DNA from: Brachycybe producta
Lineage: Eukaryota > Arthropoda > Diplopoda > Playtdesmida > Andrognathidae
Assembly (NCBI GenBank): GCA_036925085.1
Contig: JAUPFP010000006.1
Span: 1,267,131 to 1,331,130 of the forward strand
DNA: 64,000 nt
Direction: 5' to 3'
Below the pieces are notes generated by a model, which saw only the letters and a list, made by a program, of their open reading frames with translations, was not told where the DNA came from and made no database searches. Shown here piece after piece: positions 47,040 to 57,523 of this stretch (its first letter is position 1; each line of letters begins with the position of its first letter). The translations under genes were made by a program, and so were the position numbers.

Positions 47040-47460
47040 AATCTCCATTCAGGTATACGCCACTCCCAATCCCAAGGACACTTCCAATGCCACTCCGATT
47101 CTCACTTTCACTTTTACTGCCACTCCCATTCTCATGTCCACTGCCACCCCCATTCCTATGGTCCCTCCCACTACCAGGGTCATTCCCACTACCACTCTTA
47201 CTGCCACTCCCAATCCTACTGCCACTCCCACTCCTACTGATAGTGCCACTCATTCTCATGTCCACTCCCATTTTCACTGCCACTCCTACTGTACTAATAC
47301 TGCCACTCCACTCACACAGCCACTCTCATGTCCACTGCCACTCTCACTCCTATGGTCCCTCCCACTACCAGGGTCGTTACCACTGACACTGCCATTCACA
47401 TTCCAATTCCCACTTTCACTGCCACTGCCACTACTACTGATACTGCTACTCCCAAAAAGA
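47040..47460. repeat. Hexamer-based tandem array
   Basis: Built on degenerate 6-bp units (CACTCC, CACTGC, CATTCC, TACTGC) arranged in longer blocks, e.g. TCTCATGTCCACTGCCACTC and CTATGGTCCCTCCCACTACC each occurring at least twice. All three plus frames and two minus frames are largely free of stops over 47035-47240, which yields Ser/His-, Pro/Leu/Ser- and Gly/Ser-rich conceptual peptides. Confidence 0.85.
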
Positions 47461-47860
47461 TGGTGGATATAGCGAAAGTGAATAGTGTTTCAATAATTAA
47501 ATAGGCAGAATCTTGAATAAATTCTCTTTCAGTGGCGTTTTACAGATTGTTTCTATCTTATATAGAGAAGTGAAGTTATTTTAATATTGAAATTTACACA
47601 AGAACTTGTACTGACACCTTGTATATTGAATAATTTACCCTGGAATTTACTGCTATTTCTCATCATTTTGAGGAATTGATTTCACAGATTTTTTGAGTCC
47701 TTGAAGTTGAGCATGTTGAATCCTATTTTCTTAGTAAAATAGGGCTCCTTTTCGTGTTTTTGTGACCATTTTTGCTGTTGTGGTAAAGTGCGTCTAGTAA
47801 TTGGCTATATTTGCTTAGAATCGATTACAATTTATAAAAAATGTAAGCAACAAAAATGTG
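47461..47860. other. Spacer
   Basis: No feature recognised. Confidence 0.4.
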
Positions 47861-47868
47861 TTTCAAAG

Positions 47869-48074
47869 ACAGACAGTTAGAAATCGGTCCGAACTTCAGT
47901 TGGCTCCGCCCTTGTTATGACGACCGGCAACTTCTAATTGGCTGGCTATGTAGTCTGACGTCACATGCTCCGCTCTTTTCAACGTCAGACTACATAACCA
48001 GCCAATTAGAAGTTAACGGTCGTCATAACAAGGGCGGAGCCAACTGAAGTTCAGACCTATTTCTAACTGCCTGT
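47869..48074. mobile_element. Family A MITE with 8-bp target duplication
   Basis: Ends ACAGACAGTTAG and CTAACTGCCTGT; exact TTTCAAAG at 47861-47868 and 48075-48082 (a ninth base differs). Contains GTCTGACGTCACATGCTCCG. Confidence 0.9.
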
Positions 48075-48082
48075 TTTCAAAG

Positions 48083-48905
48083 TTGTCTTTTTTTTATCTA
48101 TTTTTATATATAGCCAAGTTTAGGCCGTAATTCAAGAAGGACTTAAGCTTCAACTTGAACCTTCTAGAAATTCAATAGGGTTTCAACTTTAAAAAAAAAA
48201 ATACACTCAACAATTAAAAACAAGTTTTCTCTTGTGGTTATATAATTTTTTTTTGTTTCTTGGGGTTAAAGTTGATTGAAGTTCAAGTACTTTAGATTTT
48301 TTCTTAACTTGAAATTGGATCTTAGCTTATTTTCTTCGTTATCTCTCGAGTTAAGTTCTAGGCTGCGCGCAAGTAACGTCATTTTATATGATGATTACGT
48401 TAGCTTGAAAAACTCTCTGAAAAATGATTAATGACAAAGTCATTAAAAAAGGATCGATCGAAATTTGTTCTCTTCTTGTGTGTGTCATGTACACACACAC
48501 ATACAACAAGAATAATGTTTACTATTCCAATCTGAATTTCCTCTTCAATACAACCACCAAATATATTAATATATTATTAGAAGATTTGACTTTTCTTGTC
48601 ATTTTCCTTTTATTATTTTTTTACAAAAAAAAAAAAATACGTCAAATTAAACCAAAAAAAAAACCTGAATAACAAAAATAAAATATATGAAATTCGACCG
48701 TATTTTTCTCTCTAATCGTTGAATAATAAAACATTGACGAGAAATGGAACACATAATTCATCAATAGAATGGAAGCAAAGAAACAAGAAAGATTTTTTTT
48801 AGATAGTAAATTGATGAAATTTATCAATTTATCCATTTGTTTTTTTGTTGGTTATCACCAATTGGTTCTCAAAGTACAGTGATTCATGGCTCACACTCTT
48901 GCTGC
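48083..48905. other. Spacer with weak fold-back
   Basis: GGCCGTAATTCAAGAAGGAC (48123) and a region near 48300-48360 are related to the fold-back family at 51828 and 27108. CA run at 48490. No gene supported. Confidence 0.4.
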
Positions 48906-49027
48906 AAGACAAGGCATTTAGAAATCGGGACGAACAGAAGTTGGCTTTGCCCTTTTTATGACGACCGGCAACTTCTAATTGGTTTGTTGTGTGGTTCGAT
49001 CACGTTGAAAAGGGGCGGAGCATGTGA
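48906..49027. mobile_element. Family A MITE, left half only
   Basis: ACAAGGCATTTAGAAATCGG, TGACGACCGGCAACTTCTAA, GGGGCGGAGCATGTGAC, then abruptly replaced by another repeat at 49028. Confidence 0.8.
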
Positions 49028-49187
49028 CTTGTTTCCATTGAGGTGAAAATTTGACTACTGGTGAAAAATAGACCACATGTGGTCTCCGCCCATTCACTAT
49101 TATAGGTGGAGTGGGCCACGTTTGTTCAATATTTCACCAGTTGAAATTCTCAAAAAGTTCAGATTTTCACCCCAATGGAAACAAGGC
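49028..49187. mobile_element. Fold-back CTTGTTTCCATT element, copy 1
   Basis: CTTGTTTCCATTGAGGTGAA at the left mirrors CACCCCAATGGAAACAAGG at the right; inner ACTGGTGAAAAATA / ATTTCACCAGT pair, and the centre has CCACATGTGG. Interrupts or truncates a family A MITE. Confidence 0.75.
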
Positions 49188-49220
49188 ATAAATGTTTAAA
49201 ATAAAATTTGTTTTCTGAGG

Positions 49221-49396
49221 CCTTGTTTCCATTGGGGTGAAAGTTTGAACTTTTTGAAAATTTGAACCGGTGAAAACTAGAACAAACGTGGCCTTTACCT
49301 ATGATAGGGAATAGGCAGGGGGCACGTTTGTCGTTATATTTTTCACCAGTTGAAATTTTCAAAAAGTTCAAATTTTCGCTCCAGTGGAAACAAATC
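49221..49396. mobile_element. Fold-back CTTGTTTCCATT element, copy 2
   Basis: CCTTGTTTCCATTGGGGTGA ... CTCCAGTGGAAACAAATCTT. Same family as 49028-49187, 33 bp away. The diverged centres suggest an old duplication or two insertions. Confidence 0.75.
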
Positions 49397-49535
49397 TTAG
49401 AAAAGGATCACACACACACACTGAAAAACCACCAAGAAATTAGAAAATATAAAGACAAAATTCCTGTGTTTCTTTAAACTGAATGGCGCTTCTGATAAAT
49501 GCTTTATACAAAGTGTAATTTAGTGGTATTTTTTC

Positions 49536-49744
49536 ACAGGCAATTTGGAAATCGGGATCAAACAGAAGTTGGCTCCGCCCTTTTTATGACGACCGGCAAC
49601 TTCTAATTGGTTTGTTTTGTGGTTCGACGTTGAAAAGGGCAGAGCATGTGACGTCAGACTTACATATCCAACCAATTAGAAGTTGCCAGTCGTCATAAAA
49701 AGGACGGAGCTAACTTCTGTTTGTCCCGATTTCTAATTGCCTGT
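49536..49744. mobile_element. Family A MITE with 8-bp target duplication
   Basis: Ends ACAGGCAATTTGGAAATCGG and CTAATTGCCTGT; exact ATTTTTTC at 49528-49535 and 49745-49752, with the next base (A) also shared if the element is taken to start one base later. Confidence 0.9.
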
Positions 49745-50017
49745 ATTTTTTCAGCGTGTGTGATTCTTCCTTTATTCAGCCTGAGCTTTTTTTTTGTTGT
49801 TGTTGCTACCTTATCACATAGAAATAGATCTGTGAATTATTTAGAACTTAGATAATTTTGAGTTTGCAATAAAGAGTTCAATGTCACGAAATGTAATTAA
49901 TTTTTTCCTTATCTTTTCTAAGTTATTTTTTGTTGTTATTATTACAGTATTGCAATATGTATTGGAGGCTTTTATTATGTAAACTTGTGAGCGTTGTTAT
50001 TTTATCTAAATGGTTAA

Positions 50018-50783
50018 GAGGGTGTTTGGTAAAAAAGTAGACATGCATATACGACGAGTCGATTATTTTGCCTGTAGGCGGTATGAGTAGTTGATACAGG
50101 TGGAAAGCACTATCTCTATGACTTCTCGCTTCTCAATGAAAATATGAAAAACACGCCGATTGGTTGTTTTTTCTAGAATTCGTTTGATAGTTCTGGTACG
50201 TTAACTGCTCCTCCTGATCAATGATATTCGATTTTGAAAACTGTTTCCAATACTTCAATGATACGAAATCAATATGAAACGATTTTGATTAAAAAAAAAT
50301 CATAAATAAACTTTTTATTGATTGTTAAATAAATGTCCCATGTATTTTCAATGCAAATAAATCAAAATAAAACGATCGATAAAAAGTTTATTTCTAAGCT
50401 ATTTTGATTTAAAAAATTTCTTTGATTTGTATTTCGTATTATTGAAGTATTGAAAACAGTTTTCAAAATCGATTATCATTGATCAGGAGGAGCAGTTTAC
50501 ATACCAGAACTATCATAAGAATTCTAGAAGAAAAACAATCAATCAGCGTGTTTTCAGAGTGTTTTCAGCCACGAATTGGGGCGCTGGCAATTCGTGCGCT
50601 CCTCCCTTTTTTTAAAAAGACCAACGTGCACTCCTCCTGTTTGGAAATAGAACAACCCTCACTCAAGGGTCTCTATGACGAATCTTTTTCTTCGTCAACT
50701 GCTGAGCCTCACCTACACTTCAAAGTCGACGCAGTCCACAACCGTCAAAAATATGCATGTCTTGTTTTTTACCAAACACCCTC
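50018..50783. mobile_element. 766-bp TTAA-flanked element
   Basis: TTAA at 50014-50017 and 50784-50787. Left end GAGGGTGTTTGGTAAAAAAG and right end TTTTTTACCAAACACCCTC are inverted repeats continuing through ATGCAT. A second, longer pair of arms (about 50155-50330 and 50385-50560; e.g. CTCCTCCTGATCAATGATAT and TATCATTGATCAGGAGGAG) makes a large internal palindrome. TTAA targets point to piggyBac or Kolobok-type transposition. No transposase. Confidence 0.75.
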
Positions 50784-50787
50784 TTAA

Positions 50788-51569
50788 TCAGACGAGAGAA
50801 GGAAATGAGGCTACTTTTTTTTTTGCTATTCTACATTATAATATGAATCATATACATATAATACAGTTTTGAACTTAGAGAGATGTGGAAAGAGAGAGCT
50901 ATAGAGAGAGAGAGAGGGAGAGGGAGAGAGAGAGCCATAGAGAGAGAGAGAGAGAGAGAAAGAAAGTGACAAAGAGAGAGAGAGAGAGAGAGACAAAGAG
51001 AGAGAGCCATAGAGAGAGAGAGAGGCATATTATGGCTTATGTGCTTGAAAATGATGATGTTTTTATATACCGTTTTGCTAGCACTAAATTTAATGGTCAT
51101 TATTTTTAAGTGGAACTTTTTAGACTTGACTTTTTTTTTTAGCAAGTTGATATTGTGTGCTAACAGAAGGAAAGAGGGTAGGAAGGTGGAGGCTAGGAGA
51201 GCTTATATTTTAATAATTATCTTTTATGAATTCTATCTACATACTGTATATTTGACAGTAAATTTTCCACTCTCAAGTGGTTCTTGAAAACAACTTTAAA
51301 GAAAAAATTACAATAAAAAGTCCTATTAAATAAGAGTTTTTACACGTTTCTTCAGTCAAGTATTACAAAATAGAAGAAATGTGATCTGAAATTATATTTA
51401 ATCGTTTCCGGAAGTGTATTTTTTGGGTTACGACCTTTTGTAGAATTGAAAGAAAAAATTAATAATTAGCCTCTTGCTTTTTTTTTTAATAAGTGTACAT
51501 AGGAAGAGGGTGGGTGACTCCTTATATAAATGTGTTTCTGGCTTTCTGCACAGAATTAATTTTGGATTT
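50788..51569. other. Spacer with (AG)n tract
   Basis: (GA)n-rich block 50877-51033; the rest is AT-rich. No gene supported. Confidence 0.5.
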
Positions 51570-51660
51570 TATATAAATTATACGAGCTGCAAGTAGCTAA
51601 GAAGGCCTGTGGCAGAGAGACAAAAGCTCAATTGCAGCATGCAAAATGCTATTGTCACAG
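51570..51660 (-). mobile_element. Decayed GGCCTA retroposon fragment
   Basis: GCTGCAAGTAGCTAAGAAGG, CCTGTGGCAGAGAGACAAAA and GCAGCATGCAAAATG correspond, with many changes, to the family at 42535. Confidence 0.4.
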
Positions 51661-51715
51661 AACCCAAAGATATAAACCCATTAACAACTGCAATGCAATA
51701 CATTCTGGTGCAGTC

Positions 51716-51832
51716 ATTAAGTGGTTGAGCTATCCTTCTAGTTTCTAGAGCACATTCTAGTTTATTTTAATTTTACTCTTAAAAGACAAAATTTAATTGA
51801 GTTTAAAAGAACTGTTCATAAACCATCTTAAG
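51716..51832. repeat. Half copy of family D
   Basis: TTAAGTGGTTGAGCTATCCT, TCTAGTTTCTAGAGCACATT, and end AACTGTTCATAAACCATCTT. Confidence 0.6.
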
Positions 51833-52093
51833 GTCCAAAATCAAGAAGGAAACCTTAGCAATTGAACTTTTAACTCGGTCCTCCTCAATGGGGTTCCAGT
51901 TTAGAAACTAGAATTCTCCTACAGTGAACATACAATTAGATTTCACCTATAGTTTAGCCTCCAACTGGTCTCTTTAATTGCAAAAAAGTTTTTTTTATTA
52001 GCAAAAGTTTTTTTTTTTGTCTGTGTTGGATTCCTGTTCAGAATGTCTGGAGACTTCAAAGGACAGGTTTTCTTTCTTGAATTCTGGCCTTAA
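51828..52093. repeat. Fold-back repeat (TCCAAAT family)
   Basis: CTTAAGGTCCAAAATCAAGA at the left mirrors TCTTGAATTCTGGCCTTAAG at the right; the homology continues inward (GGGGTTCCA / GGATTCC). Confidence 0.55.
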
Positions 52094-52569
52094 GTCACAT
52101 TTGGCAATCATTTTTTTATTTATTAAATTTGTATCTGTCATTTATTAATATCAATATGGTTTGCCAGTCTTTTTTTATCTTCCTTTTCATTGAACATTTT
52201 CAATCAATGCCTTCACTTTTGATTGACGATGTTCTTCTTTCTCTGAAAAGTAGGAGGGTAATGGGGGGGGTTACAGAAAGAAGTGTTTTTGACCACCAAC
52301 CACATTTTTAGAATCTAGAGGGTGATATATTTTGAAAGATACTTTTAAGGCAAATAGGCGAAATTCAAGATGGAAACTTGAACTTCAACTTGTACCCTTT
52401 GTAAAGTCTGGAACACACATGCGGGAATTCCTTTCAGAAAATCATAACGAAATATGTAAATAAGAAAAGTGTCAACCAAAATTGACCCGAAATGTGTTCC
52501 AAAATGAGTTGAACAAATCTCAACTTTTTTCGTTGTAAAATTTTCTGTTTAAAATTTTGACCAATGAGC
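52094..52569. other. Spacer
   Basis: No gene or repeat boundary recognised apart from AACTTCAACTTGTACCCTTT (52380), related to the TCCAAAT fold-back family. Confidence 0.4.
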
Positions 52570-52578
52570 ATTGTGTAT

Positions 52579-52757
52579 ACAGCTTCAGAATTTCTTTGGC
52601 ACCGCCCTTTTATGAGTGTCAGACCAAATGTCAACCAATTAGAAATAAAAAGGGCGGAGCATGTGACATCAGACCCGGTAACAAACCAATTAGAAATTGA
52701 TGACGTTCATAAAAGGGCGGAGCCAAAGAAATTTTGAAGCTGTCTATAGATGCCCAT
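52579..52757. mobile_element. Family A2 MITE with 9-bp target duplication
   Basis: Exact ATTGTGTAT at 52570-52578 and 52758-52766. ACAGCTTCAGAATTTCTTTG at the left mirrors CAAAGAAATTTTGAAGCTGT at the right; the left end lacks the outer ACAGGCATCTGTAG found at 35172. Confidence 0.85.
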
Positions 52758-52766
52758 ATTGTGTAT

Positions 52767-54076
52767 ACTGTTTTTTACTGCTCAATAGAGGGCGCACAAT
52801 TTTTCTATACATGTATTTCTTTTCTGTTGTATGTGATGAACAACAGTAACACAGAAAAAGAGAATGCAATTTCCAATTCTATTTTACATTTCATTGGCAG
52901 AATTCAGCATGTGTGTTCTGTGCTTAAAGGGTTTGAATATACCCTGTATAATTTAAAGAGAGAGAACTCCTCAAAATGACTTTTTTCTTCTGTATTTCTA
53001 TATTGTGGACCCTGCTTAGAGGATTCAAGTTGAAATTCAAGTGTTAATTTTTTTTTTCATAATTTCAGACTCAATCAAGTTAAAAAAATATGAAAATCTA
53101 GTTTTAGGAAATTGTATTTTTTTTTTGAAAGCATATTTTGAATAAACAAAATATAAAAAGATAAAAGACATCAATTTCCGTTAGATGTCGCTTTAACTTC
53201 TATTATGGTAGAACTTTTGTATTATGGAAAATTTTGACATGCCTTGGAGGTTTTAAGGCGAAGGTCGTGCATATGATATTATGTACATAGAAATAATATT
53301 GAAGGTGGTTGCAATTTTTTCCAAATCGAATTTTCAGCTTGAGTTATTTTTCTATTCAAGGAAGAAGCGCCACCTGACGATATTATTTTTGGCTTTAAAA
53401 AAAAGTAGCTTTGTTATTATTATTATGAAACATATAACTAACTATAATATCCCTGAAGCAAGAAACCCTTTTTATTCTCTAAAACACGTTTTCTTTGTTC
53501 AAAAACTCTTGAATTCGGCTTTTTTTTTCTTCTTCCTACCAACTAAGTTAAAAAAAATCCGCCTATTGTTGTTTGTTGCAGTTTTACTAATTGAGTTCAA
53601 GAAGATATTATATCAAAGCTTTTCATATTTCTTCTATAAAGCTCTGCTAGCGGCCTTTTTTTCTATTTCAGTTTTTTGTTAAATTGCTAGTAGTACAACT
53701 GAGTCTTTTGACAAAATTGCATACTGGACCATCAGGGGCCAATGGGGTCAGTGACCATTAATTTAGAAGCCGTTTTTCATTCTTGTTTCAACAACAACTG
53801 AAAACCGTCTTTCCTACCACCAAGTGACATATGGTTGAGAGAAGTTGAGGAACAGGAAACAATAGAACGTGTTTTCAGTGACATATTCTGAAAATGCACT
53901 TTTATTAGTATTCTAAATTTGCACATTGACTTTAAAAAAAGCTAATCTACAAAATGGTATTAATTAAAAAAAACAGTATTTGAAGCGTTCAGTTTCCAAG
54001 CCTCAATCTTGAGTTGCTGAGTGCACTCATTTATCTAGATTGGCTTTGTTAATATAGGCATTCAGCAAATTGCCTT
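52767..54076. other. AT-rich spacer
   Basis: The 133-aa open frame at 53281-53682 is Phe/Lys/Leu-rich without domain, signal or repeat support. A lone stretch at 53720-53760 (GGACCATCAGGGGCCAATGG) is GC-richer. No gene supported. Confidence 0.45.
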
Positions 54077-54078
54077 AT

Positions 54079-54382
54079 ATCTTGTACACACATGAGTTAA
54101 ATGAATTCAAATTAAATGTGTTTAGGTGAATTATACGGAATCCAGTTAAGGACACATGAACCCAAATAAAAATTGACTTTATTATTAATATTTTAAATTG
54201 AAATACTAAATCAATATTTTACTGTCAATAGTTTAAATATATTTAAGTATTAACTCAATATTTTCAGATTATTAACTGAATAAATTGAATTCGACATATT
54301 ATTTGTTTGTCCTTCATAGGGCTCTGTAGAACACGTTTATTATTTAATTGCATTTAAATTATCACGTGTGTATTAGGTATTA
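54079..54382 (+). mobile_element. Family E element, copy 3
   Basis: CTTGTACACACATGAGTTAA ... TTATCACGTGTGTATTAGGT; body nearly identical to 13165-13474. Confidence 0.7.
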
Positions 54383-54464
54383 GACTCAAAGGTTGAACCA
54401 CGTATATGCTTTTAAACGTGTGCGATCTGGAGCGATTGTGCAGTATTGCAAGCTTCTTTCTACC

Positions 54465-54781
54465 CAGTGGCGGATTGACCAATAGGCAGAGTAGACAGCT
54501 AGCTGCCTAAGGTGGCAATTTAAAAAAAAAAAACTTTTGTTCAATTTTTTTAAATTTTCTTTTTTTGGAAATTCGTTTTGAATCCAAAAAAAGTATCATA
54601 AAACAATAAACTGTCTACTGTAACTTAGTAGGCAACATAGGTGTAGACAGAAGTACATATTAGGGGGATGAATAGGTAAGGGTGTCTGGAAGTATCCAAC
54701 AGTTGTTGTCAGGAAGCAGCGCTTTACTGGGGGGAGGGGGAATGTTGCCTAGGGGTGGCAAAATGGTAAAATCTGGCACTG
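54465..54781. mobile_element. hAT-type MITE with 8-bp target duplication
   Basis: Starts CAGTGGCGGATTGACCAATA and ends ...TAAAATCTGGCACTG; exact 8-bp TTTCTACC flanks (54457-54464 and 54782-54789). CAGTGGCGGAT plus CTGCCTAAGGTGGCA / TTGCCTAGGGGTGGCA is a common hAT terminal layout. No transposase. Confidence 0.85.
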
Positions 54782-55032
54782 TTTCTACCACAGTAAAGTC
54801 TAGAGCCTCAGACCACAAATGCGCGATCTCACACTTGTGACATGGAACGTTTACCCGCTACCCCAAACCACATTATGAAAACTTGAAGCGATTTGTAGTA
54901 GTGGCATGCGACCTAAAGCAGGAGATCTTCAGGAGATACTTCAGGTGGCAGTCGCCAGTCGCTTTGCATTCAGTCAATCATGAGACATAACTAGTTCATT
55001 GTATCAGTTGCTAAACCAATAAGATAGTTGAC

Positions 55033-55238
55033 ACAGGCAGTTAGAAATAGGAGAGAACTTCAATTGGCTCCACCCTTGTTATGACGACCGGCAACTTCTA
55101 ATTGGTTGGTTATGTAGTCTGACGTCACATGCTCCGCCCTTTTCAACGTCGAACCACACAACAAACCAATTAGAAGTTGCCGGTCGTCATAAAAAGGGCG
55201 GAGCCAACTGAAGTTCTCTCCTATTTCTAACTGTCTGT
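55033..55238. mobile_element. Family A MITE with 9-bp target duplication
   Basis: Ends ACAGGCAGTTAG and CTAACTGTCTGT; exact ATAGTTGAC at 55024-55032 and 55239-55247. Arms very well preserved; contains GTCTGACGTCACATGCTCCG. Confidence 0.92.
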
Positions 55239-55247
55239 ATAGTTGAC

Positions 55248-56219
55248 TATTGCCATAGTATTCGTATCGCTATCGGAACAGAAGTAGAGTTTTTTTGCAA
55301 ATTGACTAGTGAATGTGACATAATGTCTCTGATTTTTGTTACTTTGAGGGTGAATTTAATGAATATGAGTGAGGTTCGCCAGGAAATTATGAAGAATAAA
55401 AAGAAAGAAAGAACAAAAATGAAACTTGTTTTTCTTTTGTGTCCGTCCATCCACACTGTAACAATTTGAAGTCTTTTTTTTATTTTTGCCTTCTGGGTTT
55501 CCTTTGTTATAATATTATTTTCAATGATGACCTCTCTCTCTCTTCATAAAAAAATTACCTATGATATGTGCTTTTTCTTTAAAAAAATACTTATAAAATG
55601 CTCTTGTTGTATGACAAAGAAAAGGTGGTTATGTTGGAACAGATGATGATGATTGTTTTATAACAAGTCTTAATTTCAGCAGGAAACTTGAGTTGTAATT
55701 TATGTAAATATATTTAGAACATAATTGTGTGAAACTTGATAGGGTTCTTTTTATTTTATATTATATATATATATATATATATATTTTATTGCATCTTTTT
55801 GATTTTTGATTGGATGAAATGGGGTGGTGGTGGTGGTGGGGGGTTGGGGTGGGGGGTCTGTTATGGTGGAAACATTTTTCTCTTAATTATCTTTTCTGTA
55901 TCCATGCATATTGAACGTGTTTTAACTTCCGGTATGAAAAAGGGTTGTTGTTGTTTATATTTGAGAAATATTAGAGAGAAATTTAGTGCTTTTTTTTTTC
56001 TTTTTTATCATTTGAGCCATATTTTGTCAATATATAATAATAATAGTAATATTATTGACTGTAAAATTCTGGAAGAATTTTCTGCGATTTCACGAAGCAA
56101 TAAATTGTTATAACTTTTAACACGAAAAATATCTAATTTTAGTGCATCGGAGTTGTAAAAAATCATTTAACTTAATTATTTAATTTAAATTTATTTTAAT
56201 TATTTTATACCGGTAGTCG

Positions 56220-56221
<2 letters not shown>
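55248..56221. other. Spacer
   Basis: G/T-rich block GGTGGTGGTGGTGGGGGGTT (55824), short (TA)n at 55763-55784. No gene supported. Confidence 0.45.

Positions 56222-56306
<85 letters not shown>
56222..56306. repeat. (TA)n microsatellite at retrotransposon edge
   Basis: About 85 bp of pure TA directly abutting the 3' LTR. The target-site duplication of the retrotransposon would lie within it and cannot be resolved here. Confidence 0.95.
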
Positions 56307-56309
<3 letters not shown>

Positions 56310-56698
56310 GACGGACCTTTTTCCACTAGTAGAATCTGCTCTTTTAGGTTAATACGAGCGAGTTTACACTCGTATTGATAGTGGTTGGCTAGGCCACTAA
56401 TTCTACTGGTCCGGGAGGACTAGACCAATATAACGTCTATTTTATGTCCTCACTAGTCTCTGGCAAAAGACTTCACAGTCTTGAGGATCTTTAATCTCTG
56501 TATCTCTCGGACTTTCGTCCGTAAATCTGCCCTAAGAATCGTGCAAAATATACTCACTCTCTGGTGTTGCAGGTTTGCACCTGTTGGGTCATCGAAGTAT
56601 CCAAAAAGGTGAAGAGCTGCAATGATGAAATGCACAACCGCGGAATTTTAGTCAAAAACAATTAAACACCACTGTTTAGTTTAAATATAAAATCGTTG

Positions 56699-56704
56699 TT
56701 TATT
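56699..56704 (-). terminator. LTR polyadenylation signal AATAAA
   Basis: AATAAA on the minus strand, about 210 bases downstream of the TATA box in the LTR; a plausible end of the R region. Confidence 0.5.
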
Positions 56705-56910
56705 TCGTAGATAAAAACATTAAACGAATCGAACTGGTTTAAGCACACAACACATAGAAATAATAACATTCAAAATAATATCTAAAAACCTAGCCAGAAT
56801 TGGGCATAGGTTCGTTATTTAAGAACTAACTGAAAATCCTTCAAAAATCTATCCCAATTTGGGCATAGGTTCTCTGTTTAAAAAAATGCTTGCTTACATA
56901 CAAAAACACG

Positions 56911-56921
56911 GCCTTTTTATA
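56911..56921 (-). promoter_or_regulatory. LTR TATA box
   Basis: TATAAAAAGGC on the minus strand in the first half of the LTR (preceded by GGG), a strong match to an RNA polymerase II core promoter. Transcription would start about 30 bases further, near 56885. Confidence 0.6.
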
Positions 56922-57294
56922 CCCAAAAAGAGGATACTGAGAACACTTTCTCAGTAGCCCCTGATTGGGCAAAAACAAAAGTAAAAACCAAACTGGCCAA
57001 TCAAAAGTGATTGACCAGTGGTCACCAAAATATTAGACACGTCACCCTTTTAATTAAAAGGGGGAAAAACGAAAACAACTTCAAATTAAAATGATAAGAA
57101 TCCACTCATGTGGAAGGATAATACAATGGTAAAGAGGGGAGAACGATAAGGTCAAGCTAAAAATAGAATCTGGGTCAATCGGTACCTATTAGTACCGAGT
57201 GGCCCAGAAGCTACAAAATACACAGTGCCTACAAAATTAAAGAAAACAAAACGGCGCTAAATTAATAAAATAGCGGCGGCCCCAAAACGTCTCA

Positions 57295-57306
57295 CTCCCC
57301 CCGACT
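57295..57306 (-). other. Polypurine tract (LTR-proximal)
   Basis: AGTCGGGGGGAG immediately upstream of TGAGACG; primes plus-strand DNA synthesis in LTR elements. Confidence 0.65.
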
Positions 57307-57343
57307 AAGCGAGAAGTACCCTACTTCTCAAGAATTTTCTTAA

Positions 57344-57364
57344 AAATCCCCCTCCCCCCGACTG
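57344..57364 (-). other. Second polypurine tract
   Basis: AGTCGGGGGGAGGGGGA, starting with the same AGTCGGGGGGAG as the LTR-proximal tract, about 50 bases upstream of it. It may be an extra (central-like) priming site or a duplicate. Confidence 0.5.
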
Positions 57365-57523
57365 GATCTAAACACAGAGACCCAGGGGTATCACAGGTAT
57401 ACGAAAATATCAAATAAAACAAAATTGACTTATATAGATTTTGGAAAATACAAAATTTCTAAAAAAAACGAAAAAGAACAAATCACTTTATACAATTAGA
57501 AATTTATGAAATTAATCGCGCTA

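Larger units (their letters stand above)
56307..57294 (-). repeat. 3' LTR, about 988 bp
   Basis: On the minus strand the LTR begins TGAGACGTTTTGGGG right after a polypurine tract and ends GGTCCGTCACA at the (TA)n. The termini TGAGACG and CGTCACA are near-perfect inverted repeats with the canonical TG...CA form. It contains a TATA box and an AATAAA. The start is inferred from the polypurine tract and terminal match; comparison with the 5' LTR would fix it. Confidence 0.75.

Noticed and set aside
47014-47472. Ser/Gly- or His/Ser-rich repeat protein genes
   Set aside because: Open frames in five of six frames reflect a period-6 tandem repeat rather than selection on one frame.
50479-50787. 102-residue frame with mixed composition
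   Set aside because: It lies wholly inside the arms and end of the TTAA element and runs into its terminal repeat; no domain recognised.
53281-53682. 133-residue hypothetical protein
   Set aside because: AT-rich composition, no domain, no conserved motif; chance frame in low-GC DNA.
57295-57523. Envelope-like third gene of the retrotransposon
   Set aside because: Only about 230 bases separate the pol stop from the LTR and they contain no long frame.
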